Shown here in pieces: positions 17,660 to 25,694 of a DNA stretch of 64,000 bases. The DNA is from Peribacillus frigoritolerans. Lineage in GTDB: Bacteria > Bacillota > Bacilli > Bacillales > DSM-1321. The notes under the pieces were generated by a model. The model ran no database searches. It was not told where the DNA came from and saw nothing but the letters and a program-made list of their open reading frames with translations. The position numbers and the translations under genes are program-made. Numbering within the stretch: the first letter of the stretch is position 1; each line of letters starts with the position of its first letter. The stretch lies in contig NZ_CP158190.1 of assembly GCF_040250305.1 (NCBI RefSeq), positions 1,024,001 to 1,088,000 on the forward strand, given 5' to 3'.

Positions 17660-18019
17660 GTGATAGTCATCTTACCGATAAACGCTAACGAAACGAAGAA
17701 ATTGCTTTCTCATATGTATAATGAGGTATCGAAGGAATTGTTCGGCTTTGGTACGACGCTGCTGAAGGTTACTGTTGAGCAGAATGTGATTACATTTCAG
17801 GCCAAACATCGACGTGCCCCGCGCTCTGAAGCTTTAGAAGGGGAAGTTCCCAGCCTGAAGCAGGAGGTTGACTTCCATATGTCCCTGCTTTATAAAAAGA
17901 AACTGAAACAAAAGTTGGAAACGCAAACGAATTGGGATATCGAAGCTGTCCTGAGGGATTATGACTCAGCGACGCAGCTGGCATTCACCAATATAGTATT
18001 GAAGGAAAAAAATATATAA
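17660..18019 (+). CDS. DUF2294/MpsC-like protein
   Basis: 119 residues from GTG 17660; the start is uncertain because no good ribosome site fits it, and ATG 17714 is an alternative. The pattern KKLLSHMYNEVSKELFGFG...TTLLKVTVEQNVITFQAKH...TQTNWDIEAVLRDYDSATQLAFTNIVL resembles the DUF2294 family, whose members include MpsC, tied to membrane-potential generation. That link is family knowledge only. A sigma-A-type promoter ends 24 bases before the GTG, consistent with the long form or a short leader. Confidence 0.7.
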   Translation: MIVILPINANETKKLLSHMYNEVSKELFGFGTTLLKVTVEQNVITFQAKHRRAPRSEALEGEVPSLKQEVDFHMSLLYKKKLKQKLETQTNWDIEAVLRDYDSATQLAFTNIVLKEKNI

Positions 18020-18105
18020 TCATATAAATGGATTTCCCTTCGGATTTATCTGGAGGGGACGCCACTAGAGAACCAAATGATAAGTTTTATCTTTGTTTAC
18101 AAAGA

Positions 18106-18155
18106 AAAGACAATCTTGGGTAGAATTTCAATTCTATTTAAGATTGTCTTTTTTT
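18106..18155 (+). terminator. terminator before the purine operon
   Basis: AAAGACAATCTT (18106-18117) pairs with AAGATTGTCTTT (18140-18151), followed by T residues. Confidence 0.85.
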
Positions 18156-18211
18156 ACATGTAAATCAGTAAAAAGGAAATTTTAAACAATATGAACTTGG
18201 AGGTTTGGATG

Positions 18212-19249
18212 ATGAAAAAAATATTGATGATGTTATCACTTTTCACATTAGTTTTAGCTGCATGCTCTTCAAAGGACAATGGAAAGGAAAAACCAGCCAA
18301 ATTAGTCGTTTCCACTTGGGGATTCGCCGATGATTTCTTCCGTCCTGAAGTCTATGAGCCATTTGAAAAGAAGCATAATGTAGAGATTGTAGTTGATTCA
18401 GGAAATAATGCAGATCGATTGAACAAAGTACGCCAAGCGAATAGCGATGTGGATGTTATCTATTTATCCGACTACTATGCACAGCAGGGCATCGATGAAG
18501 GGTTATTTGAGAAAGTTGACTACAGCAAAATTCCGAATATTGATAATATATACGACAAAGCAAAAGCACCGAATGGCGAGGAGTTTGGACCAGCCTATAC
18601 CATTGCACAATTTGGAATTGCCTATAATCCTGATGAATTGAGTAAACCGATCACTTCTTGGAAAGATCTTTGGAGCAAGGATTTGGCAGGGAAGATCACG
18701 ATCCCATCCATCACATCGACAACTGGACCGATGTTTTTGGATGCCGCTTCAAAAGTTAGCGGAAGTAAAGAGTTCAATGAAGATAAAGCCTTCGATCAAA
18801 TGAAAAAGATCATGCCGAATGCGGTTAAGGAATATGGGCAAACATCAGAGTTCGTCAACATGTTCTCGCAAGGGGAAATCGCTGCAGGCCCGATCATGGA
18901 AATGTATTTTGGCGATTTACAGGAAGCCGTTCCTAATGCTAAGTTCATTTCCCCAGAAGAAGGCGGCTACGCAGTGATGAATACGGTGAATATTGTTAAA
19001 GCCAGCGATCAAAAAGAATTGGCCGGCGAATTCATGAATTACATCTTAAGCAAGGAAGTTCAGGAAAAATCAGCAAAAGCGAAAGTGGATTCTCCTGTCA
19101 ATACGGAAGTCAAGCTCTCTAAAACGGAAGCGAAAGGCTTAACCTATGGAGATGAAGTCATTGACAGCCTGCGTGTATTGGACATGAAGTATGTTAATGA
19201 AAACTCTAAACAATGGATCGATCGTTGGAATCGTGAGCTTACACACTAA
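18212..19249 (+). CDS. ABC substrate-binding lipoprotein, polyamine (PotD) type
   Basis: Start ATG 18212 (GGAGG 8 bases upstream; ATG 18209 is equally possible). 345 residues with a lipoprotein signal and lipobox LVLAAC. The mature part has the PotD-like layout: LVVSTWGFADDF, DVIYLSDYYAQQG, GPAYTIAQFGIAYNPDEL, SWKDLWSKDLAGKITIP, GEIAAGPIMEMYFGDL. It heads an operon with two permeases, an ATPase, a nucleoside hydrolase and an adenine deaminase. The fold suggests polyamine-like cargo, but the partner enzymes point to a purine base or nucleoside; I favour the latter. Confidence 0.85.
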   Translation: MKKILMMLSLFTLVLAACSSKDNGKEKPAKLVVSTWGFADDFFRPEVYEPFEKKHNVEIVVDSGNNADRLNKVRQANSDVDVIYLSDYYAQQGIDEGLFEKVDYSKIPNIDNIYDKAKAPNGEEFGPAYTIAQFGIAYNPDELSKPITSWKDLWSKDLAGKITIPSITSTTGPMFLDAASKVSGSKEFNEDKAFDQMKKIMPNAVKEYGQTSEFVNMFSQGEIAAGPIMEMYFGDLQEAVPNAKFISPEEGGYAVMNTVNIVKASDQKELAGEFMNYILSKEVQEKSAKAKVDSPVNTEVKLSKTEAKGLTYGDEVIDSLRVLDMKYVNENSKQWIDRWNRELTH

Positions 19250-19271
19250 GGAAAGAGATGAGGTGTGCTTG

Positions 19272-20201
19272 ATGAAGAAAAAAATGATTCTTGATGTGGA
19301 TACTGGAATAGATGATGCGATCGGGATCATTCTTGCTGTTAAAAGCCGTCAATTCGACATATTGGCGGTCACAACAGTCAACGGGAATGTATCACTTGAT
19401 ACGGCCACATTGAATACATGCAAAATATTGGATTTATTGAGTGAACAGGACATTTCAGTCATAAAGGGGGCAGATAGCCCAATTATCAGGAGGCCCTTTT
19501 TTGAACACCGGATCCATGGCGAAGACGGGATTGGCGGAGCCTTGAAGGATGTGCCGGTCAAAAAACAGCCTGATGATGGATTTGCTTCTGATTTCATCAT
19601 CAATTCCATTTTGAATTTTCCTGGTGAAGTGACGCTTGTCATGACGGGACCTCTTACGAATTTGGCATTGGCGGTGAAAAAATGTCCGCAAATCACCAAG
19701 CTTGTTAAAGAAGTCATTTTCATGGGCGGAGTTATCAAAGGGGTTGGCAATGTGACGCCAACCTCTGAATATAACACGTATGTCGATCCTGAAGCAGCCA
19801 AAATCGTATTACAGGCGGGATTCGCATCCATCACGCAAGTTGGTCTTGATGTCACGAGAAAGGTTCTTTTGGGTGAAGAGCATATCCAATTGATTCAAAA
19901 CCATGAACTTGCTGACTATATAAGGCAAAGTACATCAGATTATCGGAAAAGGTATTTTGAACGTAACGGTATATGGGCATGTGCGATGCATGATCCATTA
20001 GCTGTAGCCATTGCTTTGCAAGAAGATCTTGTCACCAGAGAAGAATATTATGTGGATGTTGAAACAAAAAGCGAGCTTTGTGACGGACAGATGGTTTGCG
20101 ACTTTCAAAATAGGCTGATGAAGCAGCCAAATGCGCATGTTTGTCTGGACGTCGATGCGGAAGCGTTTTTCGACCTGTTCATTCGCATAATCAATTCATA
20201 A
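19272..20201 (+). CDS. nucleoside hydrolase (IunH/RihC type)
   Basis: 309 residues from ATG 19272, with GAGGTG upstream. Hydrolyses ribonucleosides to base and ribose. Seen: the calcium-binding N-terminal motif DVDTGIDDA, then VTTVNGNVSLDTATLNTCKIL, MTGPLTNLALAVKKCP, VKEVIFMGGV, SEYNTYVDPEAA and, near the C-terminus, CAMHDPLAVAIAL, whose Asp completes the calcium site. It sits between the binding protein and permease genes, so its substrate is likely what the transporter brings in. Together with adenine deaminase it would turn adenosine into hypoxanthine plus ribose. Confidence 0.93.
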   Translation: MKKKMILDVDTGIDDAIGIILAVKSRQFDILAVTTVNGNVSLDTATLNTCKILDLLSEQDISVIKGADSPIIRRPFFEHRIHGEDGIGGALKDVPVKKQPDDGFASDFIINSILNFPGEVTLVMTGPLTNLALAVKKCPQITKLVKEVIFMGGVIKGVGNVTPTSEYNTYVDPEAAKIVLQAGFASITQVGLDVTRKVLLGEEHIQLIQNHELADYIRQSTSDYRKRYFERNGIWACAMHDPLAVAIALQEDLVTREEYYVDVETKSELCDGQMVCDFQNRLMKQPNAHVCLDVDAEAFFDLFIRIINS

Positions 20202-20225
20202 ATAATACGAACAGGGGGTTCCGAG

Positions 20226-21050
20226 GTGAAGAAACGCTATCTATACCTGTTGCTGTTACCAGGCGTTCTATTTTTAACGATTTTCATGATCATTCCGATC
20301 CTAATGACGATTGGCACAACCTTTTTTAATGAAAGCGGCGGTTTTTCCATACAAGGATATCTCGATTTTTTCCAAGACCGATACTTTATTGAAATTCTGC
20401 TGACGACACTTAGGGTGAGTCTGTTCACGACAATCATTTGCATTCTATTAGGATTTCCAGCAGCTTATTATATTTCAAAACTGAAACAACGAAAAAAAGC
20501 CATCATGCTTTTGCTGACGATCTTTCCGCTATTAACAAGTCCTGTTGTTCGTTCATTCAGCTGGATGGTGATCATCGGTAAAAACGGTGTGGTGAATAAA
20601 TTGCTTATGGGCATGGGCTTGATTGAAAAGCCGCTTGATATTTTGTACACGCCAACTGCCATCATCATCGGGTTGGTCCATTTATTCCTGCCATTGATCA
20701 TTGTGACGCTGGTGGGTGTGATGGAGAACATCGAGACTGACTTATTAAAAGCGGCGGAGAGCCTTGGAGCATCAAGATTGGCAGTATTCTCAAAGGTGAT
20801 CATTCCGCTTTCGGTTCCAGGCTTGGTCATTGGCAGCATCCTTGTTTTTGTAGGAAGCTTCACAGCCTATACAACGCCTGCTTTATTAGGCGGGAAACAG
20901 CGGGTCATTTCGACATTTCTTTATCAAAACGCAATTACATTGAACGAATGGCAAGTGGCATCGATTGTCGCTACGATAATGATTGCCGTGACAGTTCTTA
21001 TCATATCGATCATGAATGGTTTGGCAAAAAAATTAAATCCAAAGGGGTAG
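20226..21050 (+). CDS. ABC permease, PotB type
   Basis: 274 residues, GTG start after AGGGGG. About six membrane helices and the EAA loop (DLLKAAESLGASRLAVFSKVIIPLSVPGL) that docks the ATPase. The layout is that of spermidine/putrescine-type permease 1. It forms a heterodimer with the next gene product. Confidence 0.9.
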   Translation: MKKRYLYLLLLPGVLFLTIFMIIPILMTIGTTFFNESGGFSIQGYLDFFQDRYFIEILLTTLRVSLFTTIICILLGFPAAYYISKLKQRKKAIMLLLTIFPLLTSPVVRSFSWMVIIGKNGVVNKLLMGMGLIEKPLDILYTPTAIIIGLVHLFLPLIIVTLVGVMENIETDLLKAAESLGASRLAVFSKVIIPLSVPGLVIGSILVFVGSFTAYTTPALLGGKQRVISTFLYQNAITLNEWQVASIVATIMIAVTVLIISIMNGLAKKLNPKG

Positions 21051-21056
21051 AGGTGT

Positions 21057-21845
21057 ATGCAGGAAAAAAATCGAGGATTGGCCCTGTTTACATTCCTAGT
21101 GTTCCTTTTTTTACTAGGGCCTTTGCTTATCATATCCGTTACGTCATTTGAAGGCGGAAATATTTTGAAGTTCCCGCCAGAAGAGTTTTCTTTAAGATGG
21201 TACGAAAATATTTTTAACGTGGAAATGTTTTTGGTCGCTTTTAAAACGTCCATCCTTGTTTCACTGGGAGGCAACCTCTTGGCACTGTTACTGGGAGTGC
21301 CGGCTGCCTATGCATTAAGCCGGTTTGATTTCAAAGGGAAAAGCGTGATAAATGCCTTTTTCGTTTCTCCTATATTAATACCGGGAATTGTGCTTGGTTT
21401 TGCGTTTTTACGTTATATTGTGGGGACTTATCAGCTACCGATTTATGCGGCCCTGTTTGTGGGACATACTGTTATCATGCTGCCGTTCATCATCCGTGTG
21501 ATTTCTTCAAGCTTATCAAACTTTGACTTTTCCATCGAAGAAGCGGCGGAGAGTCTCGGAGCCAGTAAATTGGGCACATTCTTTACAGTCGTCCTCCCGA
21601 ACATAAAATCAGGAATTCTGGCGGCAGTCATGATCGCCTTCTTGGAATCCTTCAATAATGTCGACATTTCCGTTTATATGACAGGCCCTGGGGTAAGTAC
21701 GTTTCCGATTCAGATGCTGACGTATGTGGAGAACTACTTCGATCCTACCATTTCGGCCATTTCCGTATTGCTCATGTTCATAACGGCTTTCTTCATGTTT
21801 ATAGTAGAACGGCTCATGGGATTGTCTTATTTCACAAAACGATAA
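21057..21845 (+). CDS. ABC permease, PotC type
   Basis: 262 residues, ATG 21057 with AGAGGTG just upstream and only six bases after the previous stop. About six helices, with the EAA loop EEAAESLGASKLGTFFTVVLPNIKSGI. It is the second half of the transport channel. Confidence 0.9.
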   Translation: MQEKNRGLALFTFLVFLFLLGPLLIISVTSFEGGNILKFPPEEFSLRWYENIFNVEMFLVAFKTSILVSLGGNLLALLLGVPAAYALSRFDFKGKSVINAFFVSPILIPGIVLGFAFLRYIVGTYQLPIYAALFVGHTVIMLPFIIRVISSSLSNFDFSIEEAAESLGASKLGTFFTVVLPNIKSGILAAVMIAFLESFNNVDISVYMTGPGVSTFPIQMLTYVENYFDPTISAISVLLMFITAFFMFIVERLMGLSYFTKR

Positions 21846-21860
21846 AGGAGGTAATGATGG

Positions 21861-22925
21861 GTGGCTTTATTCACTTTACAAGATATATCTGTAGCATATA
21901 ACAAACAGAATATATTAAAAGATTTCAATCTCGAGATTGAAAAAGGGAAGCTTGTATCCCTACTTGGCCCGAGCGGCTGTGGGAAAACGACGACCCTGCG
22001 TTTAATTGCCGGGTTTTTACAGGCGAACGAAGGGAAGTTTTTATTCAAGGAAAAGGACTATACGAAAGTGCCCGTCAACAAGCGGAATTTTGGCTTTGTG
22101 TTCCAAAACTATGCATTATTTCCGCATTTGTCGATATTCGATAATATTGCATTCGGTCTCCGTCTGAGAAAGAATTCAAAAAGTGAAATCGAAAAAAAAG
22201 TAATGAATGTGCTCGAAATCGTTAATTTGAAAGGTTTTGAAAAGCGATATCCCCAAGAGCTTTCCGGAGGGCAAAAGCAGCGGGTCGCGATTGCCAGGGC
22301 GCTGGTGATTGAGCCGGACATCCTCTTATTTGACGAGCCATTGAGTAATCTTGATGCCAACTTAAGGGTGAATATGAGAGTCGAGATTCGCCGTATCCAA
22401 CAAGAGCTGGGGATTACGACGGTATATGTTTCGCATGACCAGGAAGAATGCTTTTCGATATCCGACCAGGTGGCGATCATGAATAAAGGGATCATCGAAC
22501 AGCTTAGTGATCCTGCGACCATTTACAAATATCCTGAAACCAAGTTTGTCGCTGACTTCATCGGCTTCAAGAACTTCATTGACTTCGATAAGCGGACGGA
22601 TCATGACGGTAAAATCGAACTGAACAAATCTGGATACTCATTTGTGCTGCACAAGGATCCGCAGATGACCAATTCAACGGGAAAAATAGGCGCCATCAGG
22701 CCGGACGATCTGTTGATCAGGGAAAAAGATAACACGGGAACTGTTCAGGAAAATAGTTTATCTGGCCGAGTCAAGGTAAGTACCTATCTTGGAAGAAGCT
22801 ATCAATATGTCGTTGAAACGCCAATAGGGGATTTCACTGTGAACAAGGAAATGGCGGAATCCTATCGGACGGGTCAGGAAATCATCCTTGAAATTCCGAG
22901 AAACCAGATGGTGCTTGTTGACTAG
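21861..22925 (+). CDS. ABC ATPase, PotA type
   Basis: 354 residues, GTG start 9 bases after AAGGAGG. Walker A GPSGCGKTT, Q-loop FVFQNYALFPHLSIFDNIAFGL, signature LSGGQKQR, Walker B ILLFDEPLSNLD and switch His in YVSHDQEE are all present. Residues ~240-354 form the extra C-terminal TOBE/MOP-like regulatory domain typical of PotA/MalK ATPases. It powers the two permeases encoded just before. Confidence 0.93.
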   Translation: MALFTLQDISVAYNKQNILKDFNLEIEKGKLVSLLGPSGCGKTTTLRLIAGFLQANEGKFLFKEKDYTKVPVNKRNFGFVFQNYALFPHLSIFDNIAFGLRLRKNSKSEIEKKVMNVLEIVNLKGFEKRYPQELSGGQKQRVAIARALVIEPDILLFDEPLSNLDANLRVNMRVEIRRIQQELGITTVYVSHDQEECFSISDQVAIMNKGIIEQLSDPATIYKYPETKFVADFIGFKNFIDFDKRTDHDGKIELNKSGYSFVLHKDPQMTNSTGKIGAIRPDDLLIREKDNTGTVQENSLSGRVKVSTYLGRSYQYVVETPIGDFTVNKEMAESYRTGQEIILEIPRNQMVLVD

Positions 22926-22941
22926 CTTAGGAGGGTAAGTT

Positions 22942-24660
22942 ATGCGAATGGATATGCTTGTAAGAGATATCAACGTGTTTAACAGCTATTTTAAAAGATT
23001 CATTAAAGGGAATGCAGCCATCAAGGATGGAAAGTTCTATTATATTGGAGAACGTGAATTGGATGCCTTCGAGCCGGATCGAATCGTCGATGGACAGGGG
23101 AAGTATATGGTTCCAGGTCTGATCGATATCCATCTCCACATTGAAAGTACAATGGTGACGCCTGCGACTTTTTCCTACGGGTTAATCAAAAATGGCGTGA
23201 CGACGATCGTGCCGGAACCGCATGAAATGGCCAATGTTTTCGGCATTTCCGGTGTGAAGGAAATGATCAAAGCAAGTCAAGATTGCGTAGCGGATATGTT
23301 TTATGCCATCCCGAGTTCCGTTCCAGCCACATCGATGGAAACAACAGGCGGTTCGATCGAAATAGATGATATTGACGAATTGATGCAAACGGAGGACATT
23401 ATATGTCTCGGCGAGATTATGAATTACTATGAGGTCATAACCGACCCGGATTGCAAAACGAATAAGATCTTGTCCCATATCCGTTCCCGTTATCCTGATC
23501 TGATCATAGAGGGGCATGTTCCAAAGCTGCTCGACTTGGACTTGCAAAAGATTATAAATGCCGGAGTGAATTCAGATCATACACACCAGACCGTGGAAGG
23601 GATGGATGCGAGGATCGCTGCCGGGATGTTCATTGAGATTCAAGAGAAATCAATGACTGAAGAAGTGATGAATTACTTGAAGGAAAATCAGGTGGATGAA
23701 CATTTCTGCTTTGTCACCGATGATGTCATGACCGACTCTTTCCAAAAAAGGGGACATCTTAATGTCCTTTTAAAGAAAGCAATCCAAATGGGGATGACTC
23801 CGGAAAAAGCCATTTATGCATGCACCTATACACCTGCACAGCGGATGAGGATGTATGACCGCGGCGCCATTGCACCTGGAAAAACGGCAGACTTCGTGCT
23901 GCTATCGGACTTGGAAACATTTGAAATTGAACAAGTATACAAAAATGGTGAGCTAGTTTATGAATCTTCACGTCCATATGTACAAGAAGTGAAGGAAGAA
24001 CAATTTCCTGAGCATTTCTATCAAAGTGTGAAGCTTGCGGAACTTACCGAAAACGATTTTAACATCACGATCCCGGATAGGCTTGAAAGCAGCATGTGCC
24101 GGATCATAAACGTGCAGAACGGTTCTACTTTCACATCTGAAACCCATGATCGTATCGAAGGGAAGAATGGTCAATTAGGCTGGGAAGAAAGCCCTTATGG
24201 TTTAATCGCCACATTCGAACGATACGGGAAAAACGGTAATCGGGCGCACGGGTTGATCACCGGCGATGTATTGAAGCGTGGAGCTGTCGCCACAACCTAT
24301 TCGCATGATAACCATAACCTTCTGGTGATTGGCCATAATAAGCAGGATATGATGATTGCCGCTAACGAAGTGATTAGGAAGCAAGGGGGAGTCTGCTGTG
24401 TTGAAGGTGGCAAGGTCTTATCGATGATTCCTCTTCCGGTAGGAGGGATTCTTTCCGAAGAGACGATGGACATCGTATCAAAGCAGGTTCAGCACCTGAC
24501 AGATGCACTTAAATCGTTAGGCTACGAACATTATAATGTCATCATGTCATTAAGCACCTTATCGCTTCCTGTCAGCCCGGCTCTGAAAATAACCGACCAT
24601 GGATTGATCAACGTGAACAAAGGGAAAACAGTCCCTCTCATAATGAGTGATGAAGCTTAA
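22942..24660 (+). CDS. ade: adenine deaminase
   Basis: 572 residues (B. subtilis AdeC is of similar size). Converts adenine to hypoxanthine plus ammonia; a metal-dependent amidohydrolase. Seen: the metal motif GLIDIHLHIEST, VPEPHEMANVFG, LGEIMNYYEVI, EGHVPKL, VNSDHTHQT, FVTDDVMTDSF, then the adenine-deaminase C-terminal domain (about 395-572: GLITGDVLKRGAVATTYSHDNHN, IPLPVGGILSEETM). GGAGGG precedes the ATG. It is the last gene of the transporter operon, ending in a strong terminator, and gives the best clue that the ABC importer handles purines. Confidence 0.95.
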   Translation: MRMDMLVRDINVFNSYFKRFIKGNAAIKDGKFYYIGERELDAFEPDRIVDGQGKYMVPGLIDIHLHIESTMVTPATFSYGLIKNGVTTIVPEPHEMANVFGISGVKEMIKASQDCVADMFYAIPSSVPATSMETTGGSIEIDDIDELMQTEDIICLGEIMNYYEVITDPDCKTNKILSHIRSRYPDLIIEGHVPKLLDLDLQKIINAGVNSDHTHQTVEGMDARIAAGMFIEIQEKSMTEEVMNYLKENQVDEHFCFVTDDVMTDSFQKRGHLNVLLKKAIQMGMTPEKAIYACTYTPAQRMRMYDRGAIAPGKTADFVLLSDLETFEIEQVYKNGELVYESSRPYVQEVKEEQFPEHFYQSVKLAELTENDFNITIPDRLESSMCRIINVQNGSTFTSETHDRIEGKNGQLGWEESPYGLIATFERYGKNGNRAHGLITGDVLKRGAVATTYSHDNHNLLVIGHNKQDMMIAANEVIRKQGGVCCVEGGKVLSMIPLPVGGILSEETMDIVSKQVQHLTDALKSLGYEHYNVIMSLSTLSLPVSPALKITDHGLINVNKGKTVPLIMSDEA

Positions 24661-24664
24661 ACCG

Positions 24665-24700
24665 AAAAGGGGATTATCCAATGGATAATCCCCTTTTCTT
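24665..24700 (+). terminator. terminator of the purine operon
   Basis: AAAAGGGGATTATCC (24665-24679) pairs perfectly with GGATAATCCCCTTTT (24683-24697). Confidence 0.93.
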
Positions 24701-24751
24701 AATGACTTACCTGGCGTCAAATGTTAGCTGGACTTGTTTATTTTCAAATAA

Positions 24752-24780
24752 TTACCATTAAGGTAAATATATGATAAAAT
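24752..24780 (+). promoter_or_regulatory. promoter of the candidate toxin mRNA
   Basis: TTACCA (24752-24757), a 17-base spacer, and TAAAAT (24775-24780) with an extended -10 (TATGA just before it). Transcription should start near 24787. Confidence 0.65.
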
Positions 24781-24799
24781 AGAGGGACAACTGAGGATA

Positions 24800-25036
24800 G
24801 AGTGGTAGGTCACGCTTTGCTTTTCCATCTAATGATAGATTGGAAAGGAGGTGACCGCTTGATTCATTTCTTATTGAACTTGATTACAGATATGGGTAAA
24901 GAGATATTTGTTGCTGTAGCAACCAGTCTTATCCTGTCTATGTTCGCCAAGAAACGGAAAAAGAACCACTCATCCTCCCAAGATGGCAATGGTTCTTCTT
25001 CTGACGATTAATTAAGTTAGTTGTGACCAACCACTC
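24800..25036 (+). promoter_or_regulatory. long-range 5'-3' complementary arms in the toxin mRNA
   Basis: GAGTGGTAGGTCAC (24800-24813) is complementary to GTGACCAACCACTC (25023-25036) in 13 of 14 positions. The arms bracket the small reading frame, so the mRNA can close on itself, as known for type I toxin messages. Confidence 0.6.
24859..25011 (+). CDS. candidate type I toxin: 50-residue membrane peptide
   Basis: Start TTG 24859, chosen because an extended SD (AAAGGAGGTGA, 24844-24854) precedes it. Residues ~2-28 are hydrophobic (one membrane span, IHFLLNLITDMGKEIFVAVATS...); then a basic patch AKKRKKN and a Ser/Asp-rich tail. I do not recognise the sequence from TxpA, BsrG, Fst or YonT. The mRNA has type I features: a hairpin abutting the SD (TTTCCATCT, 24822-24830, with AGAT(T)GGAAA), a 5'-3' complementary pair (24800-24813 with 25023-25036), its own terminator, and a convergent antisense promoter. 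Toxicity is inferred from these features; a plain small membrane protein remains possible. Confidence 0.6.
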   Translation: MIHFLLNLITDMGKEIFVAVATSLILSMFAKKRKKNHSSSQDGNGSSSDD

Positions 25037-25088
25037 TTGCTAGTTGTCAGCCTCATGTTAGCGCATGAGGCTGTTTTTAGTTTATGTC
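24955..25088 (-). ncRNA. candidate antisense antitoxin RNA
   Basis: Minus-strand promoter: -35 TTTACT (25123-25118), 17-base spacer, -10 TATCCT (25100-25095) with extended TATG. RNA from about 25088 would cross the toxin terminator and 3' arm and stop at a minus-strand hairpin AAGAACCA/TGGTTCTT (24997-24990 with 24968-24961) followed by TTTTTCC. Length would be about 135 bases, overlapping the last 19 codons. Inferred, not proven. Confidence 0.5.
25048..25078 (+). terminator. terminator of the toxin mRNA
   Basis: CAGCCTCATG (25048-25057) pairs with CATGAGGCTG (25064-25073), then TTTTT. Confidence 0.9.
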
Positions 25089-25245
25089 AATATAAGGATA
25101 ACATACCCCGATTTTAAAGTAAATATTCAGACAATCAAAATACTGAAGCGTGAAAATCTTGAACTGGATGCATTTTTTTTCTTGAATAGAATGATCCATC
25201 ACATCACCTCTTTTAATAAAACTTTGGAAAATGGCAAAAAATGAA

Positions 25246-25274
25246 TTGACTCTTTCTTACTGATATGGTATGTT
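25246..25274 (+). promoter_or_regulatory. promoter of the MutS2-like gene's leader
   Basis: TTGACT (25246-25251), exactly 17 bases, TATGTT (25269-25274). It lies 420 bases before the gene, leaving a long structured leader. Confidence 0.75.
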
Positions 25275-25305
25275 AATTCCAATCTAAGAAAAGGTGTGGT
25301 GTTTT

Positions 25306-25329
25306 ATGTCGGGAGTAGGTATCAACTAA
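25306..25329 (+). CDS. leader peptide MSGVGIN
   Basis: Seven codons plus TAA, with an SD-like AAAGGTG about 9 bases upstream. Codons 4-6 (25315-25322, GTAGGTAT) are complementary to ATACCTAC at 25411-25418, so a ribosome stalled here would change the folding downstream. It is far too short for homology; the call rests on SD, position and the pairing scheme. Confidence 0.55.
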   Translation: MSGVGIN

Positions 25330-25340
25330 TTTAGTTGAAT

Positions 25341-25387
25341 AAGGTATTTAATCACTGATATGTCAGTGGATTAAGTATGCCTTTTTT
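25341..25387 (+). terminator. attenuator terminator T1
   Basis: Stem arms AAGGTATTTAATCACTGA and TCAGTGGATTAAGTATGCC with small bulges, then TTTTTT. It lies 12 bases after the leader peptide stop. Confidence 0.65.
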
Positions 25388-25470
25388 CACAGTGCAATTC
25401 TGCATTGTGAATACCTACCTTAAGACTGCTTCCTTTTCCATAAATCGTGTAACATGCAGGTGTTACGGCG

Positions 25471-25506
25471 AAAAGCATGGTGGGATTTGTCCTATCATGC
25501 TTTTTT
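25471..25506 (+). terminator. attenuator terminator T2
   Basis: AAAAGCATG (25471-25479) pairs with CATGCTTTT (25496-25504), with a T run. Confidence 0.8.
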
Positions 25507-25575
25507 GTGTACGCAGGTCTATTCGAGCTGCCCAATTTGTTATCGATTTTAGGTACTTATCTATAGATAAGGCCG

Positions 25576-25648
25576 ATGCCCGCAGGAGCTTTCTACTCAA
25601 ATGGCTTGTTCATTTGTAAAGGTAGGGGGACCATTGCGGGCATTTTTT
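25576..25648 (+). terminator. attenuator terminator T3
   Basis: ATGCCCGCA (25576-25584) pairs with TGCGGGCAT (25635-25643), then T residues; an inner stem uses CAAATG/CATTTG. It ends 46 bases before the MutS2-like start. Confidence 0.8.
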
Positions 25649-25694
25649 GGATTCGGGAATTTTAATCACTCACTCATTCAAGGAGGATCATTAG

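Larger units (their letters stand above)
25290..25650 (+). promoter_or_regulatory. translation-coupled attenuator leader with three terminators
   Basis: After the leader peptide come hairpin T1 (25341-25387, ending TTTTTT), a hairpin at 25388-25409, T2 (25471-25506) and T3 (25576-25648). AATACCT (25410-25416) can pair with AGGTATT (25342-25348) inside the 5' arm of T1, opening T1; alternatively ATACCTAC pairs with the leader codons. The two pairings exclude each other, which is the logic of ribosome-stalling attenuation. No T-box GGTGG/ACCGCG motif or known riboswitch core was recognised. Confidence 0.6.

Noticed and set aside
25377..25619. 80-codon frame inside the leader
   Set aside because: Overlaps three hairpins, has no ribosome site and no protein-like pattern.
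25290..25650. T-box or metabolite riboswitch
   Set aside because: No T-box AGGGTGGNACCGCG, no recognisable riboswitch core; the short ORF with SD and paired arms fits attenuation better.
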